Source: Delphinapterus leucas (Eukaryota; Chordata; Mammalia; Artiodactyla; Monodontidae). Taken from it: a stretch of 64,000 nucleotides of DNA. The notes below the pieces were generated by a model. It was not told the origin of the DNA. It worked only from the letters and a program-made list of their open reading frames with translations, and did no database searches. Positions 24,028-37,200 of the stretch are shown in pieces. Where the stretch lies: NCBI RefSeq assembly GCF_002288925.2, contig NW_022098036.1, positions 44,847,490 through 44,911,489 on the forward strand, read 5' to 3'. The stretch's first letter is position 1. Every line of letters begins with the position of its first letter. Both the position numbers and the translations under genes were made by a program.

Positions 24028-24142
24028 CTGACAGTCCAGTGGTTAGGACTCAGCGCTTTCACTGCTGGAAGCCTGGGTTCAATCCCTGGTCAGGGAACAA
24101 AGATCCCATCCCACAAGCTGTGCAGCGTGGACAAAAAAAAAA
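24028..24142 (+). mobile_element. CHR-1-like short tRNA-derived SINE
   Basis: About 115 bp: gggaattccctgacagtcca, later ggttcaatccctggtcaggg, ending in a poly(A) run. Confidence 0.85.
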
Positions 24143-26127
24143 AAGAGAGACCGTAACAGGTTTCTAAGTTACATGAGTCCACGACCCTAACTAGAGTCCC
24201 CCGAATAGGATGAGAGGTCTCTGAAAAGGACAGCAGGAAAATAAGCTGAGGAAACGAAGCAGCCACTGGCCCATTTGTCTCCACCAATATACACACCTTA
24301 AGACGGCAGGAGAGGCAGGCAAAAGAGAGGTTCCCATAGGTACCTCCAAGGCTCAGGTAATAAAGTGGAGGATGTGGTGTTTTGCACTGTGGCTCTTTCC
24401 AGGGCTCTGCCTCTCTCCATAGTCTAGGAGTCAGCCTTGACTCACACAAGCAAGGAAAATGGAAGCCAGTCATTCTGAGGCTGCCATTTATGCTAAGGAA
24501 GATCTCCTCCCACCAGGGAATGAAAGAAAGAGGCCACACCATCCATCTTGTGGGCAATTCCTAGGCCATACACAAGGCGAAGACTCAGCACAATTATCCA
24601 GGGAGTTACCAGGATGCTATTAATCCACAAAAGTAATTCAATAAGAGGAAAATTAGCCATCCTAGAAACTGGGTAACTTTACAACCAACAACACTGCTGA
24701 GTTAGCTGAGGGGTTGTAGTAGTCAACACAATGAATGAGCAGTTTCCAGATAAAGTTAAGAAGCAAGGTGGGGCAAGAGCAAGGGTACTCTCTGGTGAAC
24801 TGGGGTTATATTCTGGAAGGACTAAACAAATAAAGGGAGCTATGGCTGAGTGGGGAACCCCATGAACTTGGCTGAGACAAAGGAGAGACACGGAATGATA
24901 GGAGGAGGAAGTAGTCCCAAGAGAAAAAGGAGGTTCTACAGCCAGAATTGTGCTCAGTAGTGACCAGGGGGCCAGGGTACCCAACAAGTAGGCGTCACAG
25001 CTGCCCTGGCAAGGACCATTTGAGGACTCAAAAGATCAAAAACAGGACATTTCCTAAGGGACCACAGGACAGGTTTTAGGGCATGGTTTTCCTCCAGATT
25101 CTACAAAATACAGGATAACAAAAGCACAGCTATCCTTAGCAATCTAAACCAAAAGTTTTTGGATGAAGCCCTTATTATCTGAATTCTTGTGACTCTCCAT
25201 CTTCCATTTTCCCAGCAAGTGGAACCAAATTCTACAGATTCAGGTAAAACCAGGTCCCTTGTCAGCTGAACTCTATCTAAAATCCAGACACTGAATAGAC
25301 TTGGACAGCAAAGGATATGTGTACTTTCCCTTCTCCACTCATTCTCCCCAGAGTCTCGGCCTTCTCTTCACCTAGCCCTTAACACTGACCCCTGAGTTCC
25401 CCAACCCTGTCCTCTTCTAACTCTCTCTCAACCCATGGCCCCTTTTAACTACGAGTCATCAGAAAGATGCCAACGGCAGAAGAGATAAAGAAAAAAAAGG
25501 GGAGTAAGGAAGACTGTAGATTTTAGATAGGGGAGTGAGATGGAAATCCTACAGACAGAGAGAGAGAGAAATAGAGACAGAGAAAGCAAGGGAGCTGGAG
25601 CAAGGGGGAGGGGAAGAAGATGGCACTGCGGAAAAAAGAGCGCCACAAAATTAATTTGAGAAAGGGAACAGTAGAGGAGACGTTGGTGGAATAACAATCA
25701 GGCAGTAGAGGGCTGGAGAAAGGGGGAGGGCGCCAGGGGAGGGGAGGACCGGTGCTGGGGAGGACTCTACATGCAGAGCAACAGCAGCACCGCCTATGGG
25801 CATGATGGAGGGTTACAGACAGCAACAAAAGAGGCCCCCGCCTGGGCACGGGAGCCTGGGGTGCAGGGGGGGAGGGAGAAGTCATGGCTTCTGCCCTTCA
25901 AGCCTCTCAGTAACACAACATGCAAGCTAGAAGACTAAATTCTATATGGCTCTCCTGGGAAGACAGTGATTTAACAAGGTAAGGGAGGGGGACAGAGAAC
26001 TCCTGGCTTTTTCCATTCCAAGGGGGTTTCCCTCTCAGAATTCAGGTAGTAGAAAAGAGAAGGGTAAGGAAGGGGACGAATCCCAGGTACTGAAAGGCAT
26101 GTGTGTGCCTGCTTGTGCTTTCATTAG
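24143..26127. other. Intergenic, unique sequence
   Basis: No gene is recognised. A GA-rich tract at about 25552-25592 creates long but low-complexity frames on the opposite strand. Confidence 0.5.
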
Positions 26128-26497
26128 CTGGAGGAAGGATTTTCTCTTTATTTCCAAGTGATTTCCTTTCCTCACGGGATGCTGGAGTATAGCTCCCTCC
26201 CTGGGGCAATGGATGCCCCTCACTCAGCTGCTTCCTCCCAGCATTGCCTTGAAATTCCCAACCATCATTAGAAACCCCCAGGGAGCCACCAAGCTCTGAG
26301 AAGGAAAGGGAACGGTCCCCCCCAACAAACAGACCTGGGGGGTGGGCGTGGGGGGTAGGGTGGGAAGGAGAGAGAGAAAATGCAAAAGCTCTGCAGATGG
26401 AGGGGAGAGAGAAATGTGATCAGTGGTATTTGTTGTGCTTCCTGGGAGGAAGGATCCTTCACATTTTTAATAATAATAAATACATGAAGACAGATTT
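26128..26497 (+). repeat. Local direct duplication, copy 1
   Basis: About 350 bp repeated at 27905-28241. Shared blocks include ttctctttatttccaagtga, the ctccctccctggggcaatgg block, ccaaccatcattagaaaccc and ggaaggatccttcacatttt. Identity is about 93-95 percent by eye. No terminal repeats or poly(A) identify a known element. Confidence 0.88.
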
Positions 26498-27904
26498 GCC
26501 AGCATTGCTCTGGCTCCTTGGGAAGTGTGGGGGAGGGGAGCCAATGCAGCTCAGCACAGACCAATATCTCCCTGGCCCCTTCCCCCATTAGATAGGCTCA
26601 GTATTGCAGCAGCCTACACCTCCCCCTCTAACTGCAGTCCTCCCCATCAGAGCCTACCCTTTCCGTGGTCCCTTCATACAGCCCTGCCCCTCCCTCCTCC
26701 ACCTCTCTCCCTCTCTCTACTCCCCCAACCCTAGACTCTACCCTTTCAGCACAAGTCCTCATTTAACACAGTCTCACTCCAGCTCTCAGAAGCCCTAGTA
26801 CTCACCTAGGTCTCGCCCAATCTGAGGCCCCGCTCTTTCCTGCCAGTGCCCTTCCCAGCTGACATACAACACCTCCACAGAAGTAACCCAGCACAGCTCA
26901 GCATTTCCCGGATCCCACCAAAAGGGACTGCTTTTCCCCCATTTTTATTTCAATGTGACCTCCTTTCTCACAACCTTAAATATAACGGCCATTAAATGTG
27001 CTTGTACTCAGGGGGTGTCAGGGCCTCGGGACTAGGTGACTACTGCCACCTATTGACCCAAATTTGTTTGAGACAGACCTTTAATACACTTCTTACACAG
27101 CGACGCTCTGTTATTTCAAAAGCATCAATAGCTTAAACATGCAAAGGCATGGCTCTTGGGGCTTCTCTGAGACCCTCTGAACAATGAGATCAAAGAAATA
27201 CAAAAGCAAGACTGGGCAGAGAGCCAGATCAATGATGCCTTTCTCCATGCAGAGGCAGAAAAAGAGGCCAAGCCCAAGGAATGAAAAAGCAACTTTCAGT
27301 CTCCTCAAGGGTCTGAAGGCAAAGAAGAGTGGGGGACGGACAGAGTTTTTCTCATGGGCTGTTAAAAGCCTCGTGCATCACAATATGAATGATGTTACCA
27401 ATAGAGCAGAAGGCAGTATTTCATTCATATGACTCTGTCAAATTAGCCAAATCCTTGGATAAGTCTCAACATGAATCTGAGGTTTACACACCTAATAGAT
27501 CCCAGGGAGGATGGGGATACTCAGGACTGCTGCTGACTCACACTCAATCCGTACCAATCAGAAGTGGAGATGGAACAGATAAACTGCGCTATGCGTAAGG
27601 GCAGGTCTACACCAGGCAGCTCTATGGATTGGTTTAGCTCTGTACCTTCCAACCAACCCAAGGCAAGGAACAAGATGAGAAAGCTTGAACTCTCCATGGT
27701 GCTGAAAATGGACATAATTGAGTCATCCTTCCCTCATAAACTTGTTTTTCTAATACAGTAGCCATGAAGACTGCTGTGAAATCCTGACAGACAGTTGCCC
27801 AAGCCTTCATAAAATCGTAACAAAACAAAGCTTCAGAGACAAAAAAGGCCTTGATCAAACCCTCTTCCCACCCCCCCAGATGACAATACTAAGGCTTATC
27901 ACTA

Positions 27905-28241
27905 CTGGAGAAAAGATTTTCTCTTTATTTCCAAGTGATTTCCTTTCCCCACTGGATGCTGGAGTACAGCTCCCTCCCTGGGGCAATGGATGCCCCTTAC
28001 TCAGCTGCTTCCTCGCAACTCCCAACCATCATTAGAAACCCCCAGGGAGCCACCAAGCTCTGAGAAGGAAAGGGAAGGGTTCCCCCACCAGTCAAACAGA
28101 CCTGGGGGGTGGGGGGATGGGGTAGAAAGAATGACAGAATGCAAAAGCTCTGCAGATGGAGGGGAGAGAGAAATGTGATCAGTGGTATTTGTTGTACTTC
28201 CAGGGAGGAAGGATCCTTCACATTTTTAATAATGACAGATT
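27905..28241 (+). repeat. Local direct duplication, copy 2
   Basis: Second copy, starting 1.78 kb after the first. It lacks about 13 bp (the cagcattgccttgaa region) and about 14 bp near the 3' end. A CHR-2 SINE is inserted just after it at 28258. Confidence 0.88.
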
Positions 28242-28257
28242 AAATAAATTAAAACAG

Positions 28258-28573
28258 GGCTTCCCTGGTGGCGCAGTGGTTAAGAATCCACCTGCCAATG
28301 CAGGGGACACGGGTTCGAGCCCTGGTCCGGGAAGATCCCACATGCCACAGAGCAACTAAGCCTGTGCGCCACAACTACTGAGCCTGCCCTCTAGAGCCCG
28401 TGAGCCACAACTACTGAAGCCCAGGCGCCTAGAGCCAGTGCTCCACAAGAAGAGAAGCCACCGCAATGAGAAGCCCACCCACCGCAAGCAAGAGTAGCCC
28501 CGGCTCACCACAACTAGAGGAAGCCCGCGCACAGCAATGAAGACCCAACACAGCCATAAATAAATAAATAAAA
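28258..28573 (+). mobile_element. CHR-2-type SINE
   Basis: Near-consensus copy from ggcttccctggtggcgcagt to a (taaa)n tail. It is flanked by aattaaaacag on both sides. Confidence 0.93.
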
Positions 28574-31050
28574 TTAATTAAAACAGGTAATAATAAATCC
28601 TAAGACTCTCCTTACCATCACATGATAAAACTGAACAAGTGCCCATGAGCACTAACGATATACATTACTTAGTGAACGTTGGAAGTGATCTGCCGTTAGC
28701 ACTGCACTGATGAAATCTGACATTCATGTGGTCTGAACAACCAGAGAACTAAATCTGAGTAGGAATAAGAGAAAGAATAGCAAACGACAGCCATAAAGAA
28801 ACCCTGAAATCTTCTCAGTTGCCCTGCCCTACTACCGTAAAAGTGATTTTTAAGCTACATTCTATGGAGTTCTAAAGGTTTCTAGGAGCTCCTCAGAAAT
28901 CCTGGGGAAAGTGGGCCATGAGAACTCGAAGCTCCAGGACCCCTCATCCTCGCTTCAACCACAGTAAACCTAGCCTTTGCCTGTTTTACAGGTTGAGAAT
29001 CCACGCAAAAGTTAGTCAACAATGGACTCTAAACATTGTTTGATGACTCTGGTGCAAATATTCTCAAGATTACTCAATTTTTTATTGGAAACCTCTTTCA
29101 AATATCGCCTGTCATCTAGAAGGCCAGGGATAACAAGATTTCCTAAGATTAAAGACTGGATTCAATTAATATAAGGTCCACAAAGGCAGGGATTTTTGTC
29201 TGTTCAGTTCACTCCTATAATACAAAAAGGCCAGAATAGTGTCTGGAATTTGTGGTTTCTTTGAAGGCAAGGGCTTAAACAGAAATGGTGCAGTAAAGAG
29301 GGGAGAGCCACAGGTCATAAACTACCTACCAATACATTTTTAAAGAAAAAAAAAAAAGGAAAAACAAAATCCTGAAGACGTTCATGAACCCCAGGACACT
29401 TGGCAGTCCTCCATCCTCTGTGTTCCCCAAGCACTGGTTCTCTAACTCATTAGTCGTGTAACCTTGGGCAAATAAATAACCTAAGTTTCTCAGTTTCCTC
29501 ATTAGTAAAATAGAGATAACATATATTTTGCAAGGATTAAGTATAAAGCACTTAGCTCAGGATGTAACACAAAGTTAAGATCTTTTTTTTAAAAAAGAGC
29601 ATCTCCTTTTCCTTGGCAGTTCCCACAATCCAAAAATCCTTAATAAATTAGATGCAAATGCAATAGCTAGTCCTAAAAAGAGAATGTAGTAGTCCTAACC
29701 TCTTGTCCAGTTAGTTCAGCCAGAAAGGAAAAAGAATCTCTAAATATGTTTTTGAGGCTCTTTGCTTAGATTCACTCAAGGAGATGGAAGTATGAGGGCT
29801 CTGGGCACATCAGGGTCACTCAGATCTGCCAGGGACTAAGTCAGAGGCCCCAGGAGTAAGTGCATCTTGGTTATCATCCATGAGAAACAGCTCTAGGCTC
29901 TCTGGTTTGGAGGGAATCTCAGCAATTCAGTCTAATACATTTATTTTTCAGCTGAGGAAAATTAAAGGCCAGAGATGTCACATGATTTGCCCAGAATCAC
30001 AGAGTTAACAGAAGACAGTACTGGGTTGTCTCTCTTAACTACTTTCTACCAAGCTACAGCTGACTGAAAACAGACTCCCCACCCCAACTGGGCAGACCAG
30101 TATAAGTCCAAATTCATAGGACTTATAATCAACTAGGTTTTACTGATGTAATGATCCAAATTATATCCCTCTCCATGACACATCATTAACTCCAATGAAT
30201 TACTTCTAGACTCAACTCTCTTCCCGTCCCTCTTTCCACCTTCTAAATTATCCAAGGCCAGAGGGATCTCTCACTAACAGAAGTCATTCTCTGAACAGAA
30301 TACAAGATCTCAGATCTGTAACTCCCACCAGTCTCCTGACTTGGGCTGATATGACTGAGGGGTTTTCATTCTCTTGGTCTTCAGGAATTTTCTGTCTGCC
30401 TGCTTGTTGGCATTCTTTCACATGCTGTTTGTAAAAGGGCTGGCGTTTGCTCACTGGTAAACTGAAGACTTTGTTGAAAGAGGGTCAAAGAGGCTGAAAA
30501 ACATAAGACTATACTGATTCTTCACACTCCTCTCATTCACTCTACTGTTCTCTCCAGATAAACTCTAACTCTCAAGAACTGACCTAAGATCAGCCCTACA
30601 TCCATGCTATTTTAGAAAGAAAGGAAAAACTTTCAGAGAATTGGAGACAAGAATAACTCTTGGTAATGAGAAAAGGTTCTATCTAGCTTTTGATTATAGT
30701 CAAGCACCAAAGGAGGTTTCCTAAGCCACTAATGCCACCTGGTGGCCAGCAAGATATATTAAGAAATCTTAAAATCCATATATTTCAGATGATCTGTATT
30801 ATAACAAATCATACAGGAACTTGGGGCAACGTGGGGTTGAAAGAGTGGATTATAATACTCTAATCTCTCAATATTTTTTGATTAAATAACCAATTTCTAG
30901 TTTCTGGTGAAAATGTATTATCAAAGAAAACCATATAAAGCCAAACTTTCTTATTCCCCCCAAAACCTCATCCTTCCCTTTTCCATCACCCTCTCACCAA
31001 AAATACCCCATACCCAGTGATTCCAGTCATAATACATGTGCAAAAGGGGC
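28574..31050. other. Intergenic flank of NGDN 3' end, MIR/L2 relics
   Basis: Unique sequence with diverged MIR fragments at about 29425-29585 (plus; accttgggcaaataaataac) and 29930-30050 (minus; cacatgatttgcccagaatc), and an L2-like tail near 29165-29260. No coding sequence is recognised. Confidence 0.5.
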
Positions 31051-31073
31051 TTCAATTCGTAAGTAAAATCAAT

Positions 31074-31079
31074 TTTATT
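31074..31079 (-). terminator. NGDN: NGDN polyadenylation signal AATAAA
   Basis: AATAAA on the minus strand, about 125 bp after the NGDN stop codon, within TATTAATAAAATTG. Cleavage is expected about 15-25 bp further on, near 31050-31060. This gives a short 3' UTR of roughly 150 bp. Confidence 0.7.
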
Positions 31080-31202
31080 AATAAAGATCTTTCCACATGT
31101 CCAGAGCAAATAATTAATGAATTCCGAGGAAAAAACCTACATACAGTGAAATTAGAAGTATCCCAGGATGACAAAAAATAAATTAAATATGTACACCCAT
31201 AA

Positions 31203-31222
31203 TCACCGCCGCCTCCGAAAAC
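31203..31222 (-). CDS. NGDN: NGDN coding exon 11 (terminal)
   Basis: Completes G and encodes FRRRR, then TGA. Followed by the short 3' UTR. Confidence 0.94.
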
Positions 31223-34200
31223 CTGAAAGGAAGGGAAACCAAGAATGAGGCAAAGGACAGTTGGGAAAAGCCAAAGGGACAGAAAAAAAGGACATCTAGA
31301 GAGAAGGGCTCGATAGGAGTGGGTTCCCTCAGCAATACTCTCTATATCCTCCCAGGGCAAAAGACTAGGAGCAGGATGGAAACTGAAATGGGATAATGGT
31401 TCCTTCAAGTGACACTTTCACAGTTTACTTAAGGAAACCTGAACAGGGACTGTGGGGCCTTCAGAAATAGAATCCAGAAATCTCTTTTGTGAATGATGCT
31501 GATTTTCATCTTGGGAAAGAAAAAAATAAATGCCCACCTCTAAAGAGATTAACACCCAGTATGGAAGAGATACTATAAAGGTTGGTAAAACCTAGGATGG
31601 CAAATCCGGAGTTGGCATCCCAATTCGTAAACCCCATCCTGCACTCGATCACCCAAGTCCTAGTCATTCACTAACCTTTTTTCTTCTGACCTTTCTTAGG
31701 TATCTTCTTCCGCTTCTTAGTAGAATTCTGATCCTGGAGACACATGGAGAAGGAAAGGAATGGCGGTGAGCTTCCAAGTTTGGTGTCCCTTCCCAAGTTC
31801 CTCACAGTAATAAGCCCACATACATTTAGCTGAAAGCATGAAGGTCACCTCCCATCACTGTATCACTACCTCACCTCATCAAGATGAGGGGTTCCTCCTG
31901 TCAAAGCACTGATGTCACTGAAGTGCGTGAGGGAATGAATTTGCGAGCTCATGACATTTGCTCGTTTTCGCCGTCCTTTCTCCCGCTTACTGACACTTAA
32001 ACGCACCATCATGCTCTCCTCATAGTTAATCCTGCCAGAGAAACACAGACACCACTTGCAGCAAGCTCAGACCATAGGGGCAGAAAGTTGCAGCCAAGAA
32101 CCTGGGCCCAGGTGTTTACTCACCCCACGTTCAGACAGTTGTCAAGCAATTTCATAGCAAGTCACTATAGTATTTAGTGAGGTGATACTGTGTGCTCAAC
32201 ACTCAGTGCTCAATACTCGATGAAATGTTCTTTGCACTAGAACTTCCCTCCTCCCCAGAGATGAACTCACAGCCCATCCAGAGGAATAATTAAACTATAT
32301 CAGGGAATTCTTTATATTCCAGCTCCATAAACAGGATCCTCTACATGAACCTTCTCACTCAAATCTACCAACTGCAGAGATGGACACCTGGGCAAAGTTG
32401 ATGAGTCTGTGTTCAACTTATAACTGCTTTTCTACTTTTCTTCCCTGAACTTATCTAGCACTCTCCATGCCATTATAAAAACGTGACTTTCTTGCTTTCT
32501 GCAGAAAATAAACAGCAGTGATAGTGAAACACAGAACTTTAAAATTCTACTAGGTGGAACTGCATATATTCTTCTCCATGTAGCACTTGCTCAGCCTGAA
32601 CAGCTGGGGGGAAAAAAGACATTTCCCCCGCTAGTTCCTATTCTGTACTTCAAACCGCTAACTCTTAGAAACCGTCACACCAAATTTTGCACTCCACTTT
32701 CTAGATAATGTGGGTTCTCTTGGAATTAGACTTAATCATCGTCAAAGGACAGGTCTCTACAGCATAGAAAACAATTTCTAACTGCAAGGACTCGGACCTG
32801 TGCTGATCCTCCTGGCTCTGCCGAGTAACATGAGGATGCCGAGCATCACGGATTTCCTCTGGAGCATCTGAGTACTGCTCCTTTAGTTCACGAATGACAG
32901 AGCTGCTCAATGCCCGTCTCTTGGCTCGTTCTAGGCGCTTCTTCTCCCGCTCAGCTTCTGTTTCATCTATGTGATAAAAATCAGCAAGGGTTATCCCAGA
33001 ACAGAGAAGAGAAACACAATTCATGCTGAGGAAGCAGCCTCCACAGTTCATACCGTAATGCACTGGAACCAAGCGTGGTGGAACATATTTCTTAGCTGTC
33101 CCTTTTCCAGATTTCTTCCCTGAAGCCCCAGACTGGCCTTCCTCTGCTTCATCTTCCTCCTCATCCTCAGAGCTCAACTACAAAAGGAACATAATGTCCA
33201 CAAACTTAGGAAGCGTTAGTCAAACAAGCGATAAGAAAATCCAAAGCTGAAGTACTCTGGGAAGGTGGGAATACAAACAAGAGGGGAAGGGGGAATCTCA
33301 CATTCAACATTCTAAGGCACAAGCTGGGAATCAATGGTAATAAGAGAATCCCAGGAGATCCAGGAGCATTACAAGGCTCATTCAGGCTTAGATTCCTCAG
33401 GAAAATCAGGATAATGCTACCTCTTACCTTGCTCATCATATTGCTGGGATGAGGCTTAAAACGGAGTGGGTCACTCTCACCTAAAATAAAAGACCCAAGA
33501 GATTTTACAAGATCTGGAACTTTGTGAACGGCCCACACATAACCTTACAGCTTCCCCCACTTACTCAGGCTGCCTGTCACTGCCGTCTTCACCAGTTTGT
33601 CAATTTGATACTTCAGTTTTTGGTCCAAAGGACGAAGCTTTTCCAAAACCTATAATGTGGTTAAATAGGATTACATGTCCTCCTCAAAATTAAGCATACA
33701 CCAAAAGTCCCTATGTTAAGTTGCCAGATAAAGCACCTAAAATATGCACAAAGTAGAGCAAATGAAGACAAAAATGCTTTTTTTCATTTGGTTTCCTCCC
33801 TTAAACATGAGAACACCCACTTAAATGAGAGCTATTGTGTCACAGTCCTGGAGTTCAGAATATAGAAACGCAGAACTCTAAGATGACAAATGCCTCATAC
33901 CGTGCGAATCTCCACCAGTCTCAAAACTGCAGGATGTCCCTGAAGAGACCCTCCTGAGGCTTTGTCCAGAATGAGATGGCTCAGATCCATAAGGTACATT
34001 AACAACAGCTGATCTTTCACTTCCAAAAGGCTGAGACCCTGAGTTGAATCAAACAGTAAGAGATGCAAATTCAGTTTAACCACAGAATAAGGAGGAGAGT
34101 CTAGGGAGAACAGGATAATTTTTTCCAAGTTCAAATTTTTTTCCATGCAGTTCATATAAGGTATCTGGAGTAGTCTCAAGGAAGTGGCTGTACCTAAAAT

Positions 34201-37200
34201 GGCCACAGAGAAAATTATGCTAACACAACAGAAGCACAGCTTAGAGAATTACTGTATGACAATAAGAGCAGGAAAATCAATAAAGTATCCCCCAAAATGA
34301 CTATAGCAAGGTTTCGCAAACTCAGAGCTATTGACATTTGGGGGACAGGTAATTCTTTGCTGTGGAGCACTTCTGGGCACTGAAGGATGTTCCACAGCAT
34401 CTCTGGCCTCCACCCATTGATGCCATCCCCCAAGCTGTGACAATCAGAAATGTCTCCATACAGTAATGAATTTTAAATTAATTTAACCAAAACAATCACT
34501 GATTTTATCCCCATACAATGGAATTATATGATATAAACAGTGACCTGTACATACTGACATGGACTTATCTATGTCAACACACTTTCTACACTGTATAGAA
34601 AGTGTGAATAATGTGGTTCCAATTAAGGGGGGGAGGTGAGAAGTATAATACACACATTTTATATGTATAGAAAAATATCTGAAAATAACATAATTAGCAA
34701 CTGCTACCCCTGAGGATCGAGATGAGGAAAAGCAAGAAATGGAGTGCTTGTACTGAAAGAGTGGTTTCCCATCAAGCATATATTACTTTTACAATCAACG
34801 AAATAAAAAATGTACCCCAGTGATTATCTCAGAATGGTGATTACACTGATTTTTAGTTCTCTTCTTTGTGATTTTATGTATCTCCTAAACTTTCTAAAAT
34901 TATAAGTGTATTAGGGGCTTCCCTGGTGACGCAGTGGTTAAGAATCCGCCTGCTAATGCAGGGGACACAGGTTCGAGCCCTAGTCTGGGAAGATCCCACA
35001 TGCCGCGGAGCAATTAAGCCCGTGCGCCACAACTACTGAGCCTGCACTCTAGAGCCCGTGAGCCACAACTACTGAAGCCCATGTGCCACAACTACTGAAG
35101 CCTGCACGCCTAGAGCCTGTGCTCTGCAACAAGAGAAGCCACTGCAATGAAAAGCCCTCGCACCGCAATGAAGAGTAGCCCCCGCTCGCCACAACTAGAG
35201 AAAGCCCGCGCGAAGCAACAAAGACCCAATGCAGCCAAAAAATAAAATTAAAAAAAAAAAAATGTATTATACTTACAGGCAGAAAATCATAAATTATAAT
35301 TGTATTCTTTTAAATAAAAAAAGTAACGTGTGTAAGCAGACCTAAGCTATAGTTATTAAAAAAAAGTCACACACACACAAAAAAAGTCACCGTGACTGCA
35401 TAAAACGAAAATGAAAAAGTCCACAGCCCTCGGAAGACCTATTTCAGACAGATTAAATACTCTGCCTAGGATTACATAGTAATAGGAGTACAGCTGGGAT
35501 TCAAACTCAGCCTGACTCCAACACCCAAGCCCTAGGTATCTGTAAACCAACATGCTAAGCTCTTGAGATCAACACTAGCATGCTACAGGAGGATGAGCAA
35601 AGGATTTAAAGACAGACAAATTGAGTTCAAGTTTTGAATTAGGCATTTAGCAGTCAAATATTGGGTAAATCATGACCTCTGTCTCCTCAATAATATGTAC
35701 AGTAATTCCTTCCCACCCCCAAAAGTAATTATGAGGCTCAAATAAGATATGAAAGTAGTTTGTAGCCTAAAAAGCACCTACTAGAAGTCTTTGATCCTGA
35801 AGGTTAATAAATATCTGTTCAGTGAATAAATATATAGTGATCTAAGATACACGTGCACAGCCCATCTCAAAAAGGCATTAAAATGGATCAAAGCATGATA
35901 CCAGAATAAAGATAGCCAAGAATTTGAGAAATAGGCTCTTCTGACATGCTTGGGCATTGTCAGGTTCTAATGGGTTACAAGCGTATGAGAGAAAGACAAA
36001 ATAAAAAGCGAAGATTAAAAAATGAGAAATAAGAAAAGAACGAAAATGAATGATGAGAAAGAAAAGGCAAAAAGAAGATATATTAAAAATTCGGGGACTT
36101 CCCTGGTGGCTCAGTGGTTAAGAATCTGCCTGCCAATGCAGGGGGGACATGGGTTCGATCCCTCGTCCAGGAAGATCCCACATGCCGCGGAGCAATTAAG
36201 CCTGTGCACCACAACTACTAAGCCTGCATGCCACAACTACCGAAGCCCACGCGCTCTAGAGCCCGTGCTCGGCAACAAGAGGAGCCACCACAGTGAGAAG
36301 CCCGCACACTGCAATGAAGAGTAGCCCCCGCTTGCCCCAATTAGAGAAAGCCCGCATGCAACAATGAAGACCCAACGCAGCCAAAAATAAATTTAAAAAT
36401 TTAAAAAAATTCGTGTCTTTTTAAAACACAATCTGCTATAAATCTCATGCTTAAAAATCCTTCAATGATTTTTATTAACCTACTATAATGATTTGCATAT
36501 TTCTGTTGACCTATGGAATGTTTTGCTTAAATGATATCTTAGGACGAAAGCTCAATACATAAAACAGGCAACACCCAAGTTTTCCAGCTCAAGCAGGTAT
36601 GAGGGATGCAGAGACCATTTTTTTTAAAATTATTTTTTGGAAGTGATCCATTTTTAAAGTCTTTATTGAATTTGTTACAATAAACTTCTGTTTTATGTTT
36701 TGGTTTTTTGGCCGCGAGGCACGTGCGACCTTAGCTCCCTGACCAGGGATTGAACACACACCCCGTGCATCGGAAGGCGAAGTCTTAACTACTGGAGCGC
36801 CAGGGAAGTCCCCAGAGACCTCCTTCTATACTGCCCCACACTCAATGGTCCCTGAGAAGGTTCTGTAAGACCTTAATTTGAAAACTACCATATTTAATTT
36901 TAAGATACACATCATTTTTATATTTTAACATCTCTGAAGTCAGGATATATCTTTAAATCAATGGTATCTTAGCATTATGTCATAGATTAACAAGCAACAT
37001 TGCATACTCAATGTAAGTCAGTGATATGTCGCCAATTAACGGCATTTTATATTAAATGAAATACAGTTGGCCTACAAGGCTCTTCACACAGTGACTACTT
37101 TTCTGTCCCCAACAACACACAAAATATACACCCAAGCACACTACACGACTTACCTCCTTTCCCAGAATATCACCATGCTTTTAGGTCTTTGTGCCTTTGC

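Noticed and set aside
25523..25885. Leu/Ser/Pro-rich minus-strand open frame
   Set aside because: Caused by the GA-rich tract; no domain.
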